A stretch of DNA of 35,017 nucleotides from Thermoplasmata archaeon (GCA_038729465.1 JAVYRZ010000007.1:28692-63708); one strand, 5' to 3'; counted from the first letter of the stretch, positions 16,373-24,803 are shown. The notes: generated from the sequence alone by a model not told the origin. Translations and numbers: made by a program.

Positions 16373-18037
16373 TTAACTTTTATGATAATGTTCTTCGTGA
16401 ACATATCTTTCACCCATCAATGCTGAGAATATTACTCCCAGAATGGACAAAGCCATTGCTATGTATATTGAGTCAGATAATCCCTTAATAAAAGAAGGGC
16501 CAATGACATTCGGGAAAAATGTTGTGGATTCAAGAGTTTTGAGTGCAGAGGCCGGTATAGTACTTAAAAGCTGTTGCGGGACTACAGATATAGGGTTTAC
16601 CCCTAAAAACGCACCAAAAAGTGCACCGGAAGCCGGGATCTTTGATAGAATATAGGCTATTTTTGTAGGGACTCCTGCAGCAAGAGAGCTTTGCAACATT
16701 GAAGCTGGAAGACTTTGTGAAAATATGGTTATTGCGATGGAGAAAAATATGGCCATGCTTATAGTTCCGGCCACATTGTTAATAGTCATTCTCATACCAT
16801 TTGCAGAAGCTCTGTCCTGTGAAGAGACCGCGTTCATTATAGCAGTGGTGTTTGGTGAGGCAAATAGCCCTCCCCCACTACCTATAACAAACATAATTCC
16901 CTCAAAATATACGGGATTGAAATTATAGGGCAGTAACGTCAATAAAAACAGTCCGATAACGGTTATAATCATACCCAACGTAGCGAATGTCCTGGCACCA
17001 TATTTATCTGTAAGCGCTCCACCAATGGGGCCAAATATACTCATTCCAAATATCATAGGCAGCATATATATTCCAGCCCATAACGGAGTTACAGTATAAG
17101 CAAAACCATGAAGTGGCAAGTATATACCCTGAAGCCAGATGACAACAAGAAACATTACTGCGCCTCTTCCGAGTGAAGATACTAACAAACTTATGTTACC
17201 ATATGCAAAAGGCTTTATCTTGAACAGGGACAGGTTAAAAAGAGGATTTTTTACTTTTCTCTCAACGATAATGAATGCAATGAGCATTATAATTCCGACA
17301 ATAAATGCAGCAATTACCCAAGGATTGGTCCAACCCATCTCTGAATTCCCGTAAGGTTCCAGAGTGTATGTGAATCCAAGTGAGATCAGTATAAGTGATA
17401 TCGCAAGCGTAATATTACCCCAGTAATCCATTGATACTTTTAATCTAGGAGAAGTTTCTTTCAATTTAAAGATGGACCATATTGTTCCAATTATTGCAAA
17501 TGGAATATTGACAATGAATACAAGATGCCAGTCATATTGCGAGAGCAAACCTCCAAGAACCAGTCCTAAGACTGACCCAACAGTAAAAGATACCATGTTT
17601 ATGCCCAGTGCTCTACCCCTCTCAGTAGTAGGAAATGCATCGGTAATAAGTGCGGTGCTGTTTACCATCAAGAATCCACCACCCACTGCCTGGATCATTC
17701 TGAAAAATATTATGAATAAAGCACCTGTATTTCCAGAGTTATCTGGCACAATAGACAACAGAACGGAGGCAATAGTGAATATTATAAATCCCAGGGTATA
17801 CATTCTTGTTCGGCCATGTATATCTGAAATTCTACCGAAGGTCACGAGAATAGTTGCAAGAACAACACTATATCCCATCAAGATCCAGAGAAGATATGTA
17901 AATTCTCCCTGTGCAAAGGGATTAATATTAAGTCCTCTGAAAATTGTCGGTAATGTTATCATGACAATATTCATATTTATTGATGCCATCAAAGCGCCTA
18001 GCATAGTATTTGTAAGTACCACGTTTTTGTACTGCAT
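16373..18037 (-). CDS. MFS transporter, DHA2 (EmrB/QacA) type
   Basis: Drug:proton antiporter-like efflux protein of 554 residues with about 14 hydrophobic segments. Motif A reads GRISDIHGRTRMY after segment 2, and the motif-C-like stretch is FTVGSVLGLVLGGLLSQYDWHLVFIVNIP. The first membrane segment has NMNIVMITLPTIF where the family normally has DxTIVNVALP, so the usual membrane Asp is replaced by Asn, which may alter proton coupling or substrate charge preference. The C-terminal half is typical. It is transcribed away from the catabolic cluster, sharing a 132-base divergent region (18038-18169). The substrate is unknown. Confidence 0.88.
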   Translation of the reverse strand: MQYKNVVLTNTMLGALMASINMNIVMITLPTIFRGLNINPFAQGEFTYLLWILMGYSVVLATILVTFGRISDIHGRTRMYTLGFIIFTIASVLLSIVPDNSGNTGALFIIFFRMIQAVGGGFLMVNSTALITDAFPTTERGRALGINMVSFTVGSVLGLVLGGLLSQYDWHLVFIVNIPFAIIGTIWSIFKLKETSPRLKVSMDYWGNITLAISLILISLGFTYTLEPYGNSEMGWTNPWVIAAFIVGIIMLIAFIIVERKVKNPLFNLSLFKIKPFAYGNISLLVSSLGRGAVMFLVVIWLQGIYLPLHGFAYTVTPLWAGIYMLPMIFGMSIFGPIGGALTDKYGARTFATLGMIITVIGLFLLTLLPYNFNPVYFEGIMFVIGSGGGLFASPNTTAIMNAVSSQDRASANGMRMTINNVAGTISMAIFFSIAITIFSQSLPASMLQSSLAAGVPTKIAYILSKIPASGALFGAFLGVNPISVVPQQLLSTIPASALKTLESTTFFPNVIGPSFIKGLSDSIYIAMALSILGVIFSALMGERYVHEEHYHKS

Positions 18038-18134
18038 AGAATTCTTACAATTATTTTACTTATAAAAATATTTGTATTAAAACAATATAAAGTCTGCCTT
18101 ATGAACTTCATTTCTCGGATAGTAATGATAAAGA

Positions 18135-18145
18135 TTTAAGTATAT
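18135..18145 (+). promoter_or_regulatory. TATA-like box of catabolic cluster, first gene
   Basis: TTTAAGTATAT lies 25-35 bases upstream of ATG 18170, the spacing expected for an archaeal promoter with a leaderless or near-leaderless transcript. A tiny two-codon ORF (ATG AAT TAA at 18160) lies just upstream of the start and is probably outside the mRNA. Confidence 0.45.
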
Positions 18146-18169
18146 GAAAAGTGATTAATATGAATTAAA

Positions 18170-19186
18170 ATGAAAGACTATGTGGGTGTTGGAATTGTAG
18201 GATTAGGAGGCATCTCAATAGTACATGAGGCAGGATATCAGGATGACCGCAGATCAAGGATAGTAGCAATGTGTGATAGTGATGGAGAGCTTGCCAGAGC
18301 AAGAGTCAAACAATATGATGCAAAAGCTTATACTAATTTCAAAGATTTAATAAGAGATCCGGCAGTGGATATTGTTGATATAACTCTTCCACATAAATTA
18401 CACTATAAAGTTGCAAAAGATGCCATAGAGCATGGAAAAAATGTGATTGTGGAAAAGCCAATAACGTTAACTTACAACGAAGCAGTAGCTTTGATAAAAA
18501 TCAGCAAAGACAGCAATGCAAAGTTTACTGTTGCTGAGAACACGAAATTTGTCAAATTGTATCAGGCGGTGGAGACGCTATTAAGAGAAGAGAAGATAGG
18601 TGAAATATGGCAGGTCAGAACTCTCATAGCAGGCAGTGAAGTGGAAAGACTTACAGATATCAATAACTGGATCAGAAAAAAAGAGAGCGGTGGAGGAATA
18701 ATAATAGATGCGGGAGTGCACACATTCTATCTTTATAAATGGCTGTTTGGAGGTGTAAAATCTATACATACATTTTTGTGGAACAGGATAAAAGGCACTG
18801 ATGTAGAGGATAACGCAATAATGGTCGGGGTTTTAGAGGACGGAGCTCAATTTCAAGCACAGCTAAGTGATACTGCGCAGAGCCCTTGGACTGAAAGATT
18901 AGAAATATATGGAAGCAAAGGTGTTATCATAGGAGATCAGCTTTCAGATCCTCCGCTTAAAATTTATGAAGGGCCTATGGATGATGAAGGGCAAGCGGTA
19001 GGCGGTATAGAGTATAATCCGGCGGGCTGGAAAGCAATATCAATAATGGAAGAAGTTAAAGACTTTGTCGGGGCGGTGATAGAGAACAGAATTCCTGGAG
19101 TAGACCCAGAAGATGCTGCTAATGCAGTAAAAGTGGCAGAACTGGCGTACAAGAATTTTTCCAGGCTAAGTGAAGGTCATGATTGA
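18170..19186 (+). CDS. Gfo/Idh/MocA-family NAD(P)-dependent oxidoreductase
   Basis: A 338-residue dehydrogenase. The Rossmann domain shows VGIVGLGGIS (residues 7-16) and the conserved EKP (95-97). The C-terminal catalytic domain has GGGIIIDAGVHTFYL with the D180-x3-H184 pair typical of sugar and inositol dehydrogenases of this family. The exact substrate is not readable; family members oxidise hydroxyls of sugars, polyols or amino-sugar derivatives. It is the first gene of a five-gene cluster that also encodes an importer, an M24 hydrolase, a BKACE enzyme and an SDR. It overlaps the next gene by about 8-17 bases. Confidence 0.88.
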   Translation: MKDYVGVGIVGLGGISIVHEAGYQDDRRSRIVAMCDSDGELARARVKQYDAKAYTNFKDLIRDPAVDIVDITLPHKLHYKVAKDAIEHGKNVIVEKPITLTYNEAVALIKISKDSNAKFTVAENTKFVKLYQAVETLLREEKIGEIWQVRTLIAGSEVERLTDINNWIRKKESGGGIIIDAGVHTFYLYKWLFGGVKSIHTFLWNRIKGTDVEDNAIMVGVLEDGAQFQAQLSDTAQSPWTERLEIYGSKGVIIGDQLSDPPLKIYEGPMDDEGQAVGGIEYNPAGWKAISIMEEVKDFVGAVIENRIPGVDPEDAANAVKVAELAYKNFSRLSEGHD

Positions 19187-20423
19187 GAGTTCAGTATCTA
19201 AACCAAGGAGGTCAATAGGGTTCTTGCTAGCGTTCAGCTCTTTTTACATTGGTTTGAATTATCTATGGATTTCATACAATTCTCTGATATTACCAACACA
19301 GGTCAGCATACTATTTCCAGTGCCTGAAAGAGGTCTCATAGTAGGTGCAGTGGCAGCATGTGGTGTTACTTTAGGCATAATCATGAATATTCTGTCAGGC
19401 ATAATAAGCGACCAGATTCATTCTAGCTGGGGTAGAAGAACGCCATTGATACTGTTAGGAAGTATGCTGTTGATACCGATCATGATTTTAGTAGCCGTAG
19501 TGCCATTGACGGTTATCCTTATGGCTTCGGGATATGTTTTTATGCAACTATTTTCCAATTTAGCGCAAGGATCGTTCCAGCCACTTCTCCCAGATTTAAT
19601 AGCCCAGGATCAGAGAGGAGAGGCAGGCGGGTTTTTAGGGCTATTTACGCTGATAGGCGATGCTTTGGGCTATGGTATCACCGGTTTGTTGGTTGGGCTG
19701 GGATATCTTTCAATATCTGCATTTATTACAATTGTTCCAATCATTCTAACCATGTCAATAGCATTATATGTGATCAAAAACCATGATCTGCCGTTTTTAG
19801 GTACTTCAAAGAGCCTGAAAAAAGCCTTTGCAAACATATTCAAGCCGGAAGAAGAAGCACCAGGATTTTTTTGGTTAGTGATGGGCTCTTTCTTTGTGCT
19901 CACTGGATCTTCTGGACTCACTTACTTTGAACTTTACTTTTTTGACGATGTGCTAAAACTTTCAACTCCGGCATACGGAGTTGCAATAAGCGGACTGGTA
20001 GTTTTATTTGTAGGCATGGTTGCAACGATTGGTCTTGGAAGCCTGTCTGATAAGGTAGGCAGAAAACTAATATTAATTTTAGCTGCAGTTGTAGGAGGTA
20101 TAGCCATGCCAATCCTGCCATTTACCAGATCTTTTGAATTTTTCTTGGTAGTGGCAGCGATAGTAGGTGCAACGACCGGACTATTTTTGAGTGTTGAGAT
20201 GGCATATGCTAGTGATCTCGTTCCTCTCAGGGCATCAGGACAGTATATGGCATACTCAAACATAGCGTTTGGCGGATCTTCTGCATTTGCGCCCATTATT
20301 GATGGCTCGATCCTTTATTTTTTCGGGTCAAATATGACCAATGCGTTCACCGCAATGTTTTTTACGGCCTCAATTTTCTATTTTTTTGGCGCTATATTCC
20401 TATTAAAAACGCCGAAACGTTAA
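19170..20423 (+). CDS. MFS transporter, probably importer of the cluster substrate
   Basis: A 417-residue MFS protein with about 12 membrane segments and a motif A variant SDQIHSSWGRRTPLILLG after segment 2, of the kind found in GPH-sugar and related carriers. A second motif A copy, GLGSLSDKVGRKL, lies in the C-terminal half. The start is either GTG 19170 or ATG 19179, both inside the end of the preceding oxidoreductase gene, so translation is probably coupled. Its place among catabolic enzymes suggests uptake of the pathway substrate; this is inference. Confidence 0.86.
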   Translation: MKVMIESSVSKPRRSIGFLLAFSSFYIGLNYLWISYNSLILPTQVSILFPVPERGLIVGAVAACGVTLGIIMNILSGIISDQIHSSWGRRTPLILLGSMLLIPIMILVAVVPLTVILMASGYVFMQLFSNLAQGSFQPLLPDLIAQDQRGEAGGFLGLFTLIGDALGYGITGLLVGLGYLSISAFITIVPIILTMSIALYVIKNHDLPFLGTSKSLKKAFANIFKPEEEAPGFFWLVMGSFFVLTGSSGLTYFELYFFDDVLKLSTPAYGVAISGLVVLFVGMVATIGLGSLSDKVGRKLILILAAVVGGIAMPILPFTRSFEFFLVVAAIVGATTGLFLSVEMAYASDLVPLRASGQYMAYSNIAFGGSSAFAPIIDGSILYFFGSNMTNAFTAMFFTASIFYFFGAIFLLKTPKR

Positions 20424-20437
20424 AAAAGTTTAAATAA
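20423..20437 (+). promoter_or_regulatory. TATA-like box of M24 hydrolase gene
   Basis: AAAAAGTTTAAATAA lies 24-38 bases before ATG 20461. The core GTTTAAATA is repeated exactly before the BKACE gene (21589-21597), so both genes seem to have matching leaderless promoters. Confidence 0.5.
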
Positions 20438-20460
20438 CGATAAATCGATTAGCTCTAAAG

Positions 20461-21579
20461 ATGAATAACATGATTCTAGCGATCGGCTATGATAGTAGCA
20501 AAGCATCGTATTTAATAAAAGAAAAAAAGATAGAAGGAATATTATTAAGTACTCCTGAAAATGTTTATTATTTTACAGGAGCGCCAGTGCTTCCAGGTAC
20601 AGGCAATCCAATCTTGTTTGCATTGCGAAACAACATTCCATCATTCGCATTTGTGGATAATGAAGGTAAAGTAACACTTTTCACATGGTTCGGAGTAACC
20701 ATGGGAATAGATTATTCTGTATCTGATATCAGGAGCTATATGGATCTAAACGGTGCAATAGATGAATTAGCATCATTTATAGGCGAGAAGCTAGGCAATA
20801 ATGCTAAAATCGGCATTGAATCTTTCTGCCCCTATATAATTACAGAGCTCTTAAATAAAAGCGGTATTACATTTGAGATAGTTGATGACCTTGTCAGCGA
20901 ATTGCGCATAATAAAGAAAAAAGAAGAAATAGAATACATAAAAAAATCTATTGAAATAGCAGAACGGGCGTTATCTGAACCTATCAATAAAATCAAAGTA
21001 GGGGTGAACAGGAAAGAGCTCGCAAAAATACTGAGAGAAGCAATGATAAAAAATGGCGCAACTGCTATAGATCACTTAACAATAGCATTCGGGGCATCTA
21101 ACCCGGAGGTTCTGATTGATGAAACACTGATTGAAGGGCAGATTGTTACGATAGATATAGGTGCGGTTTATGAAGGATATGTATCAGATATAAGAAGGTT
21201 ATTTTTCAGTGGTTCTGATATTCCTCAAGCAACTAATGATTTGTATAAAAAGATGGTCCAGATAGTAGATAAGGTAAGTCAAGCACTAAAGCCAGGGGTA
21301 AAGTTTGGAGCAATCTATGATCTCGCGGTTGAACTTTACAGAAATGCAGGGCTAGAGCCCATGTTTATCAGTGTCGGGCACAGCATCGGAATTTTAACGG
21401 AAGAACTGTTGATTTTGCAAGGTAGTGAAATTAACATTGAAGAAAACATGGTTCTCAATATTGAGCTTTATGCTCCGGATGAAAATGGAGTAATGATCGG
21501 AGATGAAGAAACTTATGTAATAGAGAATGGAGAAAGTAAAAGACTCACAAAGCTTGAAAGAGAGATATTTAAAGTTTAG
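20461..21579 (+). CDS. M24-family metallohydrolase (Xaa-Pro peptidase/creatinase fold)
   Basis: A 372-residue protein with a creatinase-type N-terminal domain (about 1-145) and a pita-bread catalytic domain. All five metal ligands are visible: D232 (TIDIGAVYEG), D243 (YVSDIRRLF), H307 (SVGHSIG), E335 (NIELYAP) and E349 (GDEETYVI). It is therefore probably an active dinuclear enzyme. M24 members include prolidase, aminopeptidase P, creatinase and DMSP lyase DddP, so peptidase action is not certain. The loop after H307 lacks the usual second His-rich signature of aminopeptidase P. Its location between an importer and a BKACE enzyme argues for a C-N or C-S bond-cleaving step in a small-molecule pathway. 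Confidence 0.85.
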   Translation: MNNMILAIGYDSSKASYLIKEKKIEGILLSTPENVYYFTGAPVLPGTGNPILFALRNNIPSFAFVDNEGKVTLFTWFGVTMGIDYSVSDIRSYMDLNGAIDELASFIGEKLGNNAKIGIESFCPYIITELLNKSGITFEIVDDLVSELRIIKKKEEIEYIKKSIEIAERALSEPINKIKVGVNRKELAKILREAMIKNGATAIDHLTIAFGASNPEVLIDETLIEGQIVTIDIGAVYEGYVSDIRRLFFSGSDIPQATNDLYKKMVQIVDKVSQALKPGVKFGAIYDLAVELYRNAGLEPMFISVGHSIGILTEELLILQGSEINIEENMVLNIELYAPDENGVMIGDEETYVIENGESKRLTKLEREIFKV

Positions 21580-21586
21580 AACTGAT

Positions 21587-21597
21587 AAGTTTAAATA
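21587..21597 (+). promoter_or_regulatory. TATA-like box of BKACE gene
   Basis: AAGTTTAAATA lies 24-34 bases before ATG 21621, overlapping the end of the M24 gene region. It shares GTTTAAATA with the promoter at 20423-20437. Confidence 0.5.
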
Positions 21598-21620
21598 GCA
21601 CCATTAATATTTAAACAACC

Positions 21621-22403
21621 ATGGAACCACTTATTATTACAGCCACTCCAAACATAAGCTGGTTGAATCCAAAAGTAAAATATCCCAAAAATCCAGAAGA
21701 AATGGCAGAATCTGCTAAGAAATGCACTGTTGCCGGAGCATCGATAATACATATTCATGCCGATAAAATGTGGGCAGAGACAATAAGAGCTTTGCGTAAA
21801 AAGACTCGGGCAATAATACAATGTGGTATGTCCAGTCTCAGCATTCAGGATAGATTAGAAGTTTTTTCAGAACATGCAGATATGATCTCTATAATTCTCG
21901 GGCACCATGATGAGGCGTTTATAAACTTAGATACAAACGTGCTGCATAATAGAGAAGAGCTGATAGAGTATTCAAAACTTATCAGGCAATATAAGCTTAG
22001 ACCTGAATTTGAAGTCTGGCACACTGGCAATATCTGGAACCTGAACTATCTGATTGAAAGGAAATATCTAGATCCTCCTTATTTTTCAACACTATTTTTT
22101 GGCTGGCCTGGAGGAAACTGGACTCCTCCAACAATTGAAGAATATCTGTACCGGAAAAGGTTTATGCCAGAGAAGAGTGTGATAAATGTGAGCGTTATGG
22201 GCGCAGAGCAGAAAGATATAATCACTGCTGCAATATTGTTGGGAGATCATGTGAGGGTTGGAACTGAAGACAATCCTTTTATAGGGGATAAAGAAGCTAC
22301 AACAGATCAACTGGTTGGGTGGGTATGCGATATCGCAAAATCGATAGGCAGAAAAGTTGCAACTGTGGAAGAGGCTAAACGGATTATTGGATTAAAGAGG
22401 TGA
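21621..22403 (+). CDS. beta-keto acid cleavage enzyme (BKACE, DUF849)
   Basis: Family enzymes condense a beta-keto acid with acetyl-CoA and cleave it to acetoacetate plus a new acyl-CoA. Characterised members include 3-keto-5-aminohexanoate cleavage enzyme (Kce) and dehydrocarnitine cleavage enzyme. Here SIIHIHAD supplies the zinc ligands H44 and H46, and HVRVGTEDN supplies the family Glu/Asp (E216, D217). FGWPGGNW and VSVMGAEQ are other family blocks. At 260 residues it is shorter than usual; the loop after HxH lacks the common RDP segment that contributes to substrate recognition, so specificity probably differs. It has its own promoter and is followed by an SDR gene preceded by a strong SD. 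Confidence 0.87.
   Translation: MEPLIITATPNISWLNPKVKYPKNPEEMAESAKKCTVAGASIIHIHADKMWAETIRALRKKTRAIIQCGMSSLSIQDRLEVFSEHADMISIILGHHDEAFINLDTNVLHNREELIEYSKLIRQYKLRPEFEVWHTGNIWNLNYLIERKYLDPPYFSTLFFGWPGGNWTPPTIEEYLYRKRFMPEKSVINVSVMGAEQKDIITAAILLGDHVRVGTEDNPFIGDKEATTDQLVGWVCDIAKSIGRKVATVEEAKRIIGLKR
22397..22403 (+). promoter_or_regulatory. ribosome binding site deciding SDR start
   Basis: GAGGTGA, complementary to the archaeal 16S 3' tail, ends five bases before ATG 22409. It overlaps the BKACE stop codon and shows that the GTG at 22400 is part of the SD, not the start. Confidence 0.7.
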
Positions 22404-22408
22404 ATATT

Positions 22409-23170
22409 ATGGATAAAAGTGTTGCTATTATCACTGGTGGAGCGAGAGGAATAGGTGAGGCCACTGCTAAGCTATTTGCTGAAAAAGGATATACGGTAAT
22501 CGTGATGGATATTATTGAAAGTAACGTCTGTACCGAAATAAACGGCAATGGCAGAGAGTGCATATTTATAAAATGCGACGTTTCTAAGGAAGAGCAAGTT
22601 AAGCAAGCTGTTACCAAGGTAATGAATCGATTTGGAAAGATAGATGCATTATTAAATATAGCAGGCATAGTGCTGGTAAAACCGGTGGATGAGATTACAT
22701 GGGATGAATTTAGAAAAGTTGTGGATGTAAACATCGGTGGCACATTTTTGACAATAAAATATGTAGTTCCCGTGATGAAAAAACAGAATCACGGAGTGAT
22801 TGTGAACATGGCATCTGTATCCGGTCATGTAGGTCAAGTAAGGCATTCGCTGTACGGAACTACGAAAGGTGGTATACTTGCAATGACCAGAGCACTGGCG
22901 TGGGAGCTTGCACCATACAATATTCGCGTAAATTCTGTGAGCCCAGGTTCAGTAGATACTCAGATGCTCAGAGACGATGTTGCAGGAGAGGCAGAACGGT
23001 TAAAAATAAGCTATAACGAAATAAAGAAGCAAAGAGAGGCAGAACAGGCATTTGGCAAATGGGCTGATCCGAAAGAGATAGCTGAAGCAATCTACTTTTT
23101 AGCCAGCGAATCTGCATCTTTCGTGAATGGAGCGGATTTATTGGTTGATGGTGGATGGGTTGCAAAATAG
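22409..23170 (+). CDS. short-chain dehydrogenase/reductase (SDR)
   Basis: Classical SDR of 253 residues. Seen: cofactor motif TGGARGIG (9-16), acidic D34 at the end of strand 2 (predicts NAD(H)), NIAG (83-86), N108, catalytic S136/S138 region, Y149 and K153 in YGTTKGG, and the PGSVDT loop. The C-terminus DLLVDGGW is typical of FabG-like and 3-hydroxyacyl/polyol dehydrogenases. Directly downstream of BKACE, it could oxidise a 3-hydroxy acid to the beta-keto acid that BKACE cleaves; this is inference. The start is set by the SD at 22397. Confidence 0.9.
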   Translation: MDKSVAIITGGARGIGEATAKLFAEKGYTVIVMDIIESNVCTEINGNGRECIFIKCDVSKEEQVKQAVTKVMNRFGKIDALLNIAGIVLVKPVDEITWDEFRKVVDVNIGGTFLTIKYVVPVMKKQNHGVIVNMASVSGHVGQVRHSLYGTTKGGILAMTRALAWELAPYNIRVNSVSPGSVDTQMLRDDVAGEAERLKISYNEIKKQREAEQAFGKWADPKEIAEAIYFLASESASFVNGADLLVDGGWVAK

Positions 23171-23174
23171 TTGC

Positions 23175-23501
23175 TCAGATCAACAGTTTCTGAAGCTTTA
23201 ATAGATCTTCCATAGAACCTTTCACTTTAATTTTTCGAGTAGAATATGCAATAACAGGATTTACTTTTTTATCTATGATTCCTGCCAGAATGTCTGTAGT
23301 AGTGCTGACGAGAACATCTGGGGCACTGACAGATTCTTTTGAAAGCGTAGCATTACCATTTTCTATAGATAGCAGATACTGTTCTTTAGTGTCAGAAAAA
23401 TCAAATTGTATCTTTTTCATGACATCTCTAAATTTTTCTTTTATTTCCGGATTTGAGAAACGGTCTCTTACCAGCACAAGAACAGGAAATATGTCTACCA
23501 T
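23175..23501 (-). CDS. SCP-2 sterol-transfer-fold protein
   Basis: A 108-residue single-domain protein of the SCP2 family: the C-terminal half DILAGIIDKKVNPVIAY and IKVKGSMEDLLKLQKLL match the family signature (VxGD/S-MxxLLKLQxLL). These domains bind lipids or acyl chains in a hydrophobic tunnel. Its gene is convergent with the SDR gene, with only 4 bases between stops. The upstream side contains repeated TTTAAA boxes about 20-35 bases before the ATG, suggesting a leaderless transcript. Its role is unknown. Confidence 0.8.
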   Translation of the reverse strand: MVDIFPVLVLVRDRFSNPEIKEKFRDVMKKIQFDFSDTKEQYLLSIENGNATLSKESVSAPDVLVSTTTDILAGIIDKKVNPVIAYSTRKIKVKGSMEDLLKLQKLLI

Positions 23502-23538
23502 GCCAATATCTACTTTAAACTATTATTTAAATATTTAG

Positions 23539-23983
23539 TTTTTGGCAATGGCAGAAATCAATCTTTATTTAACATTAAATTCATATGTATTATAAAGCAT
23601 GTATAATAGATTATCTTTAAAAGTACGTTTCTCCTAATTTTTATATCTTAGAAATCAGCCATTTTATGAGACTTTTTACCTGTAACTATATAAACGTGAT
23701 CTAAGGTTTATTTCCAATGTAATATTTTCAGGAGTAGAGATAAAAAACGTATTCGTATCAGTAATTAAGGCAGGAATAACTGCGTTAAAATATGGTATTG
23801 TCGAAGGAATGAAAATTGGGAGACATCAATGGAGCACATGGAAAAAGATGCATTATGCGACATACTAGAACTGTTCAATTCGAGTGTAGAGAAATAGAAT
23901 TGTATAATAAGTTTTTTGAGCAAAGTAAAAACGAATAATACAGAAATGTTTATTTATAGTCTTGGATAATACCATTTAAAAAC
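23539..23983. other. intergenic region with probable gene remnant
   Basis: No intact gene is visible in these 445 bases. The left part is AT-rich promoter sequence for the SCP-2 gene. The middle contains a decayed open frame described separately. The right part holds a TATA-like TTTATTTATA (about 23949) for the following small membrane-protein operon. Confidence 0.5.
23686..23897 (+). pseudogene. possible decayed 3' end of an unidentified gene
   Basis: A frame without an N-terminal start is open from 23686 to the TAG at 23866 and encodes protein-like sequence (NVIFSGVEIKNVF, KAGITALKYGIVEGMKIG). In another frame a helical tail (MEKDALCDILELFNSSVEK) runs to the TAG at 23895. Joining them by one frameshift near 23835-23845 would give a plausible protein C-terminus. 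I do not recognise the family, and chance cannot be excluded. Confidence 0.3.
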
Positions 23984-24006
23984 ATGGAAAGGAGCGTTAT
24001 GAAAAA

Positions 24007-24213
24007 ATGGAAAAAATGTACGAGTATTTGAGCTTGACCATGATAATCTTCGGATTCATATCTCTTTTAACCGGGGTATTTATAACATATACTATAAAGG
24101 CCCTAACAAACATGTTTTTCTTTGAGGATCTTTTCATTGGAATCATAATGTTTTTCCTGTTCATAATAGGTAGCATGATAGTTTGGATATTTGGCATAAA
24201 ATCCAGAAAATAA
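24007..24213 (+). CDS. small two-segment membrane protein, unknown function
   Basis: Not recognised. A 68-residue protein with two hydrophobic segments (about residues 8-30 and 43-64) and a short basic tail. Either ATG 24007 or ATG 24016 could be the start. GGAG at 23991 lies 12 bases before the first. A 15-codon ORF (ATG 23984, stop at 24031) in another frame, with in-frame ATG 23999 better placed after the same GGAG, overlaps the start. It is the first gene of a likely operon with the triple-module protein (20 bases downstream). Confidence 0.55.
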   Translation: MEKMYEYLSLTMIIFGFISLLTGVFITYTIKALTNMFFFEDLFIGIIMFFLFIIGSMIVWIFGIKSRK

Positions 24214-24219
24214 AAAAAT

Positions 24220-24224
24220 GGAGG
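24220..24224 (+). promoter_or_regulatory. ribosome binding site deciding start of triple-module protein
   Basis: GGAGG eight bases before ATG 24233. It overlaps the upstream in-frame ATG at 24218, which is therefore unlikely to be the start. Confidence 0.6.
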
Positions 24225-24232
24225 ACAAAAAC

Positions 24233-24796
24233 ATGGCAGATTCAACAGCCACAAAAAATCAGATAGAATTCATAAAAAAGCTTTGTGAAGATAGTAGTGA
24301 TAGAGAATCTAAGGTAACGGAATATTTGAACATAAAGGGCAAAGATGATGTTAAGGATCTATCTATGCAAGAAGCCTCTGAATTGATAGACTCTCTGAAA
24401 AAGATCAAGGGGCCTGAATCCGATAAGAAAGATGTACTCGCAACAGGAAAGCAGCTCACATTTATTACAAAGTTGCAGGATACAGAAGAGCGAAAAAACC
24501 AGATAAGCAGCTACTTAGCAGAGAAAAAGAAAGAGAACATAAACAGCCTTACTATGTCTGAAGCATCATCTTTAATAGACAGGCTTATGCAATTGAAAGG
24601 TGGGCCAAGAACAAACAGTGCTGATAACTTAGCCACAAAAAAGCAGATCCAGTTTATCAAGAATCTACAGGATACAGATTCAAAATTAAGATTTGCGCTG
24701 AGTTACTTGAAGGATCTTAAAAAGATGAGCGTGGAAGAGCTCACAAAAAAAGAAGCATCGACGCTTATTGAAAAATTGAAAGATATAAAAAAATAG
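24233..24796 (+). CDS. protein of three tandem ATxKQIxFI...EASxLI modules
   Basis: A 187-residue, Lys/Glu-rich protein built from three copies of a ~55-residue helical module (about residues 6-60, 70-124 and 134-187). Each copy opens with ATKNQIEFIKKL, ATGKQLTFITKL or ATKKQIQFIKNL and closes with SMQEASELIDSLKKIKG, TMSEASSLIDRLMQLKG or TKKEASTLIEKLKDIKK. Single copies of similar modules are, from memory, found at the C-terminus of some phage and plasmid recombination or ssDNA-related proteins. A protein consisting only of three of them is unusual. It has no catalytic motif, Cys or membrane segment, so a binding or scaffold role is likely. The next gene encodes a Hef-like helicase, suggesting a DNA-fork context. 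Confidence 0.75.
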   Translation: MADSTATKNQIEFIKKLCEDSSDRESKVTEYLNIKGKDDVKDLSMQEASELIDSLKKIKGPESDKKDVLATGKQLTFITKLQDTEERKNQISSYLAEKKKENINSLTMSEASSLIDRLMQLKGGPRTNSADNLATKKQIQFIKNLQDTDSKLRFALSYLKDLKKMSVEELTKKEASTLIEKLKDIKK

Positions 24797-24803
24797 TTAT
24801 AAT

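Noticed and set aside
17472-18065. 197-codon plus-strand ORF
   Set aside because: It is antisense to the MFS gene, has no family features and is explained by the codon pattern of a hydrophobic protein.
19934-20296. 120-codon minus-strand ORF
   Set aside because: Antisense shadow of the well-supported MFS importer gene.
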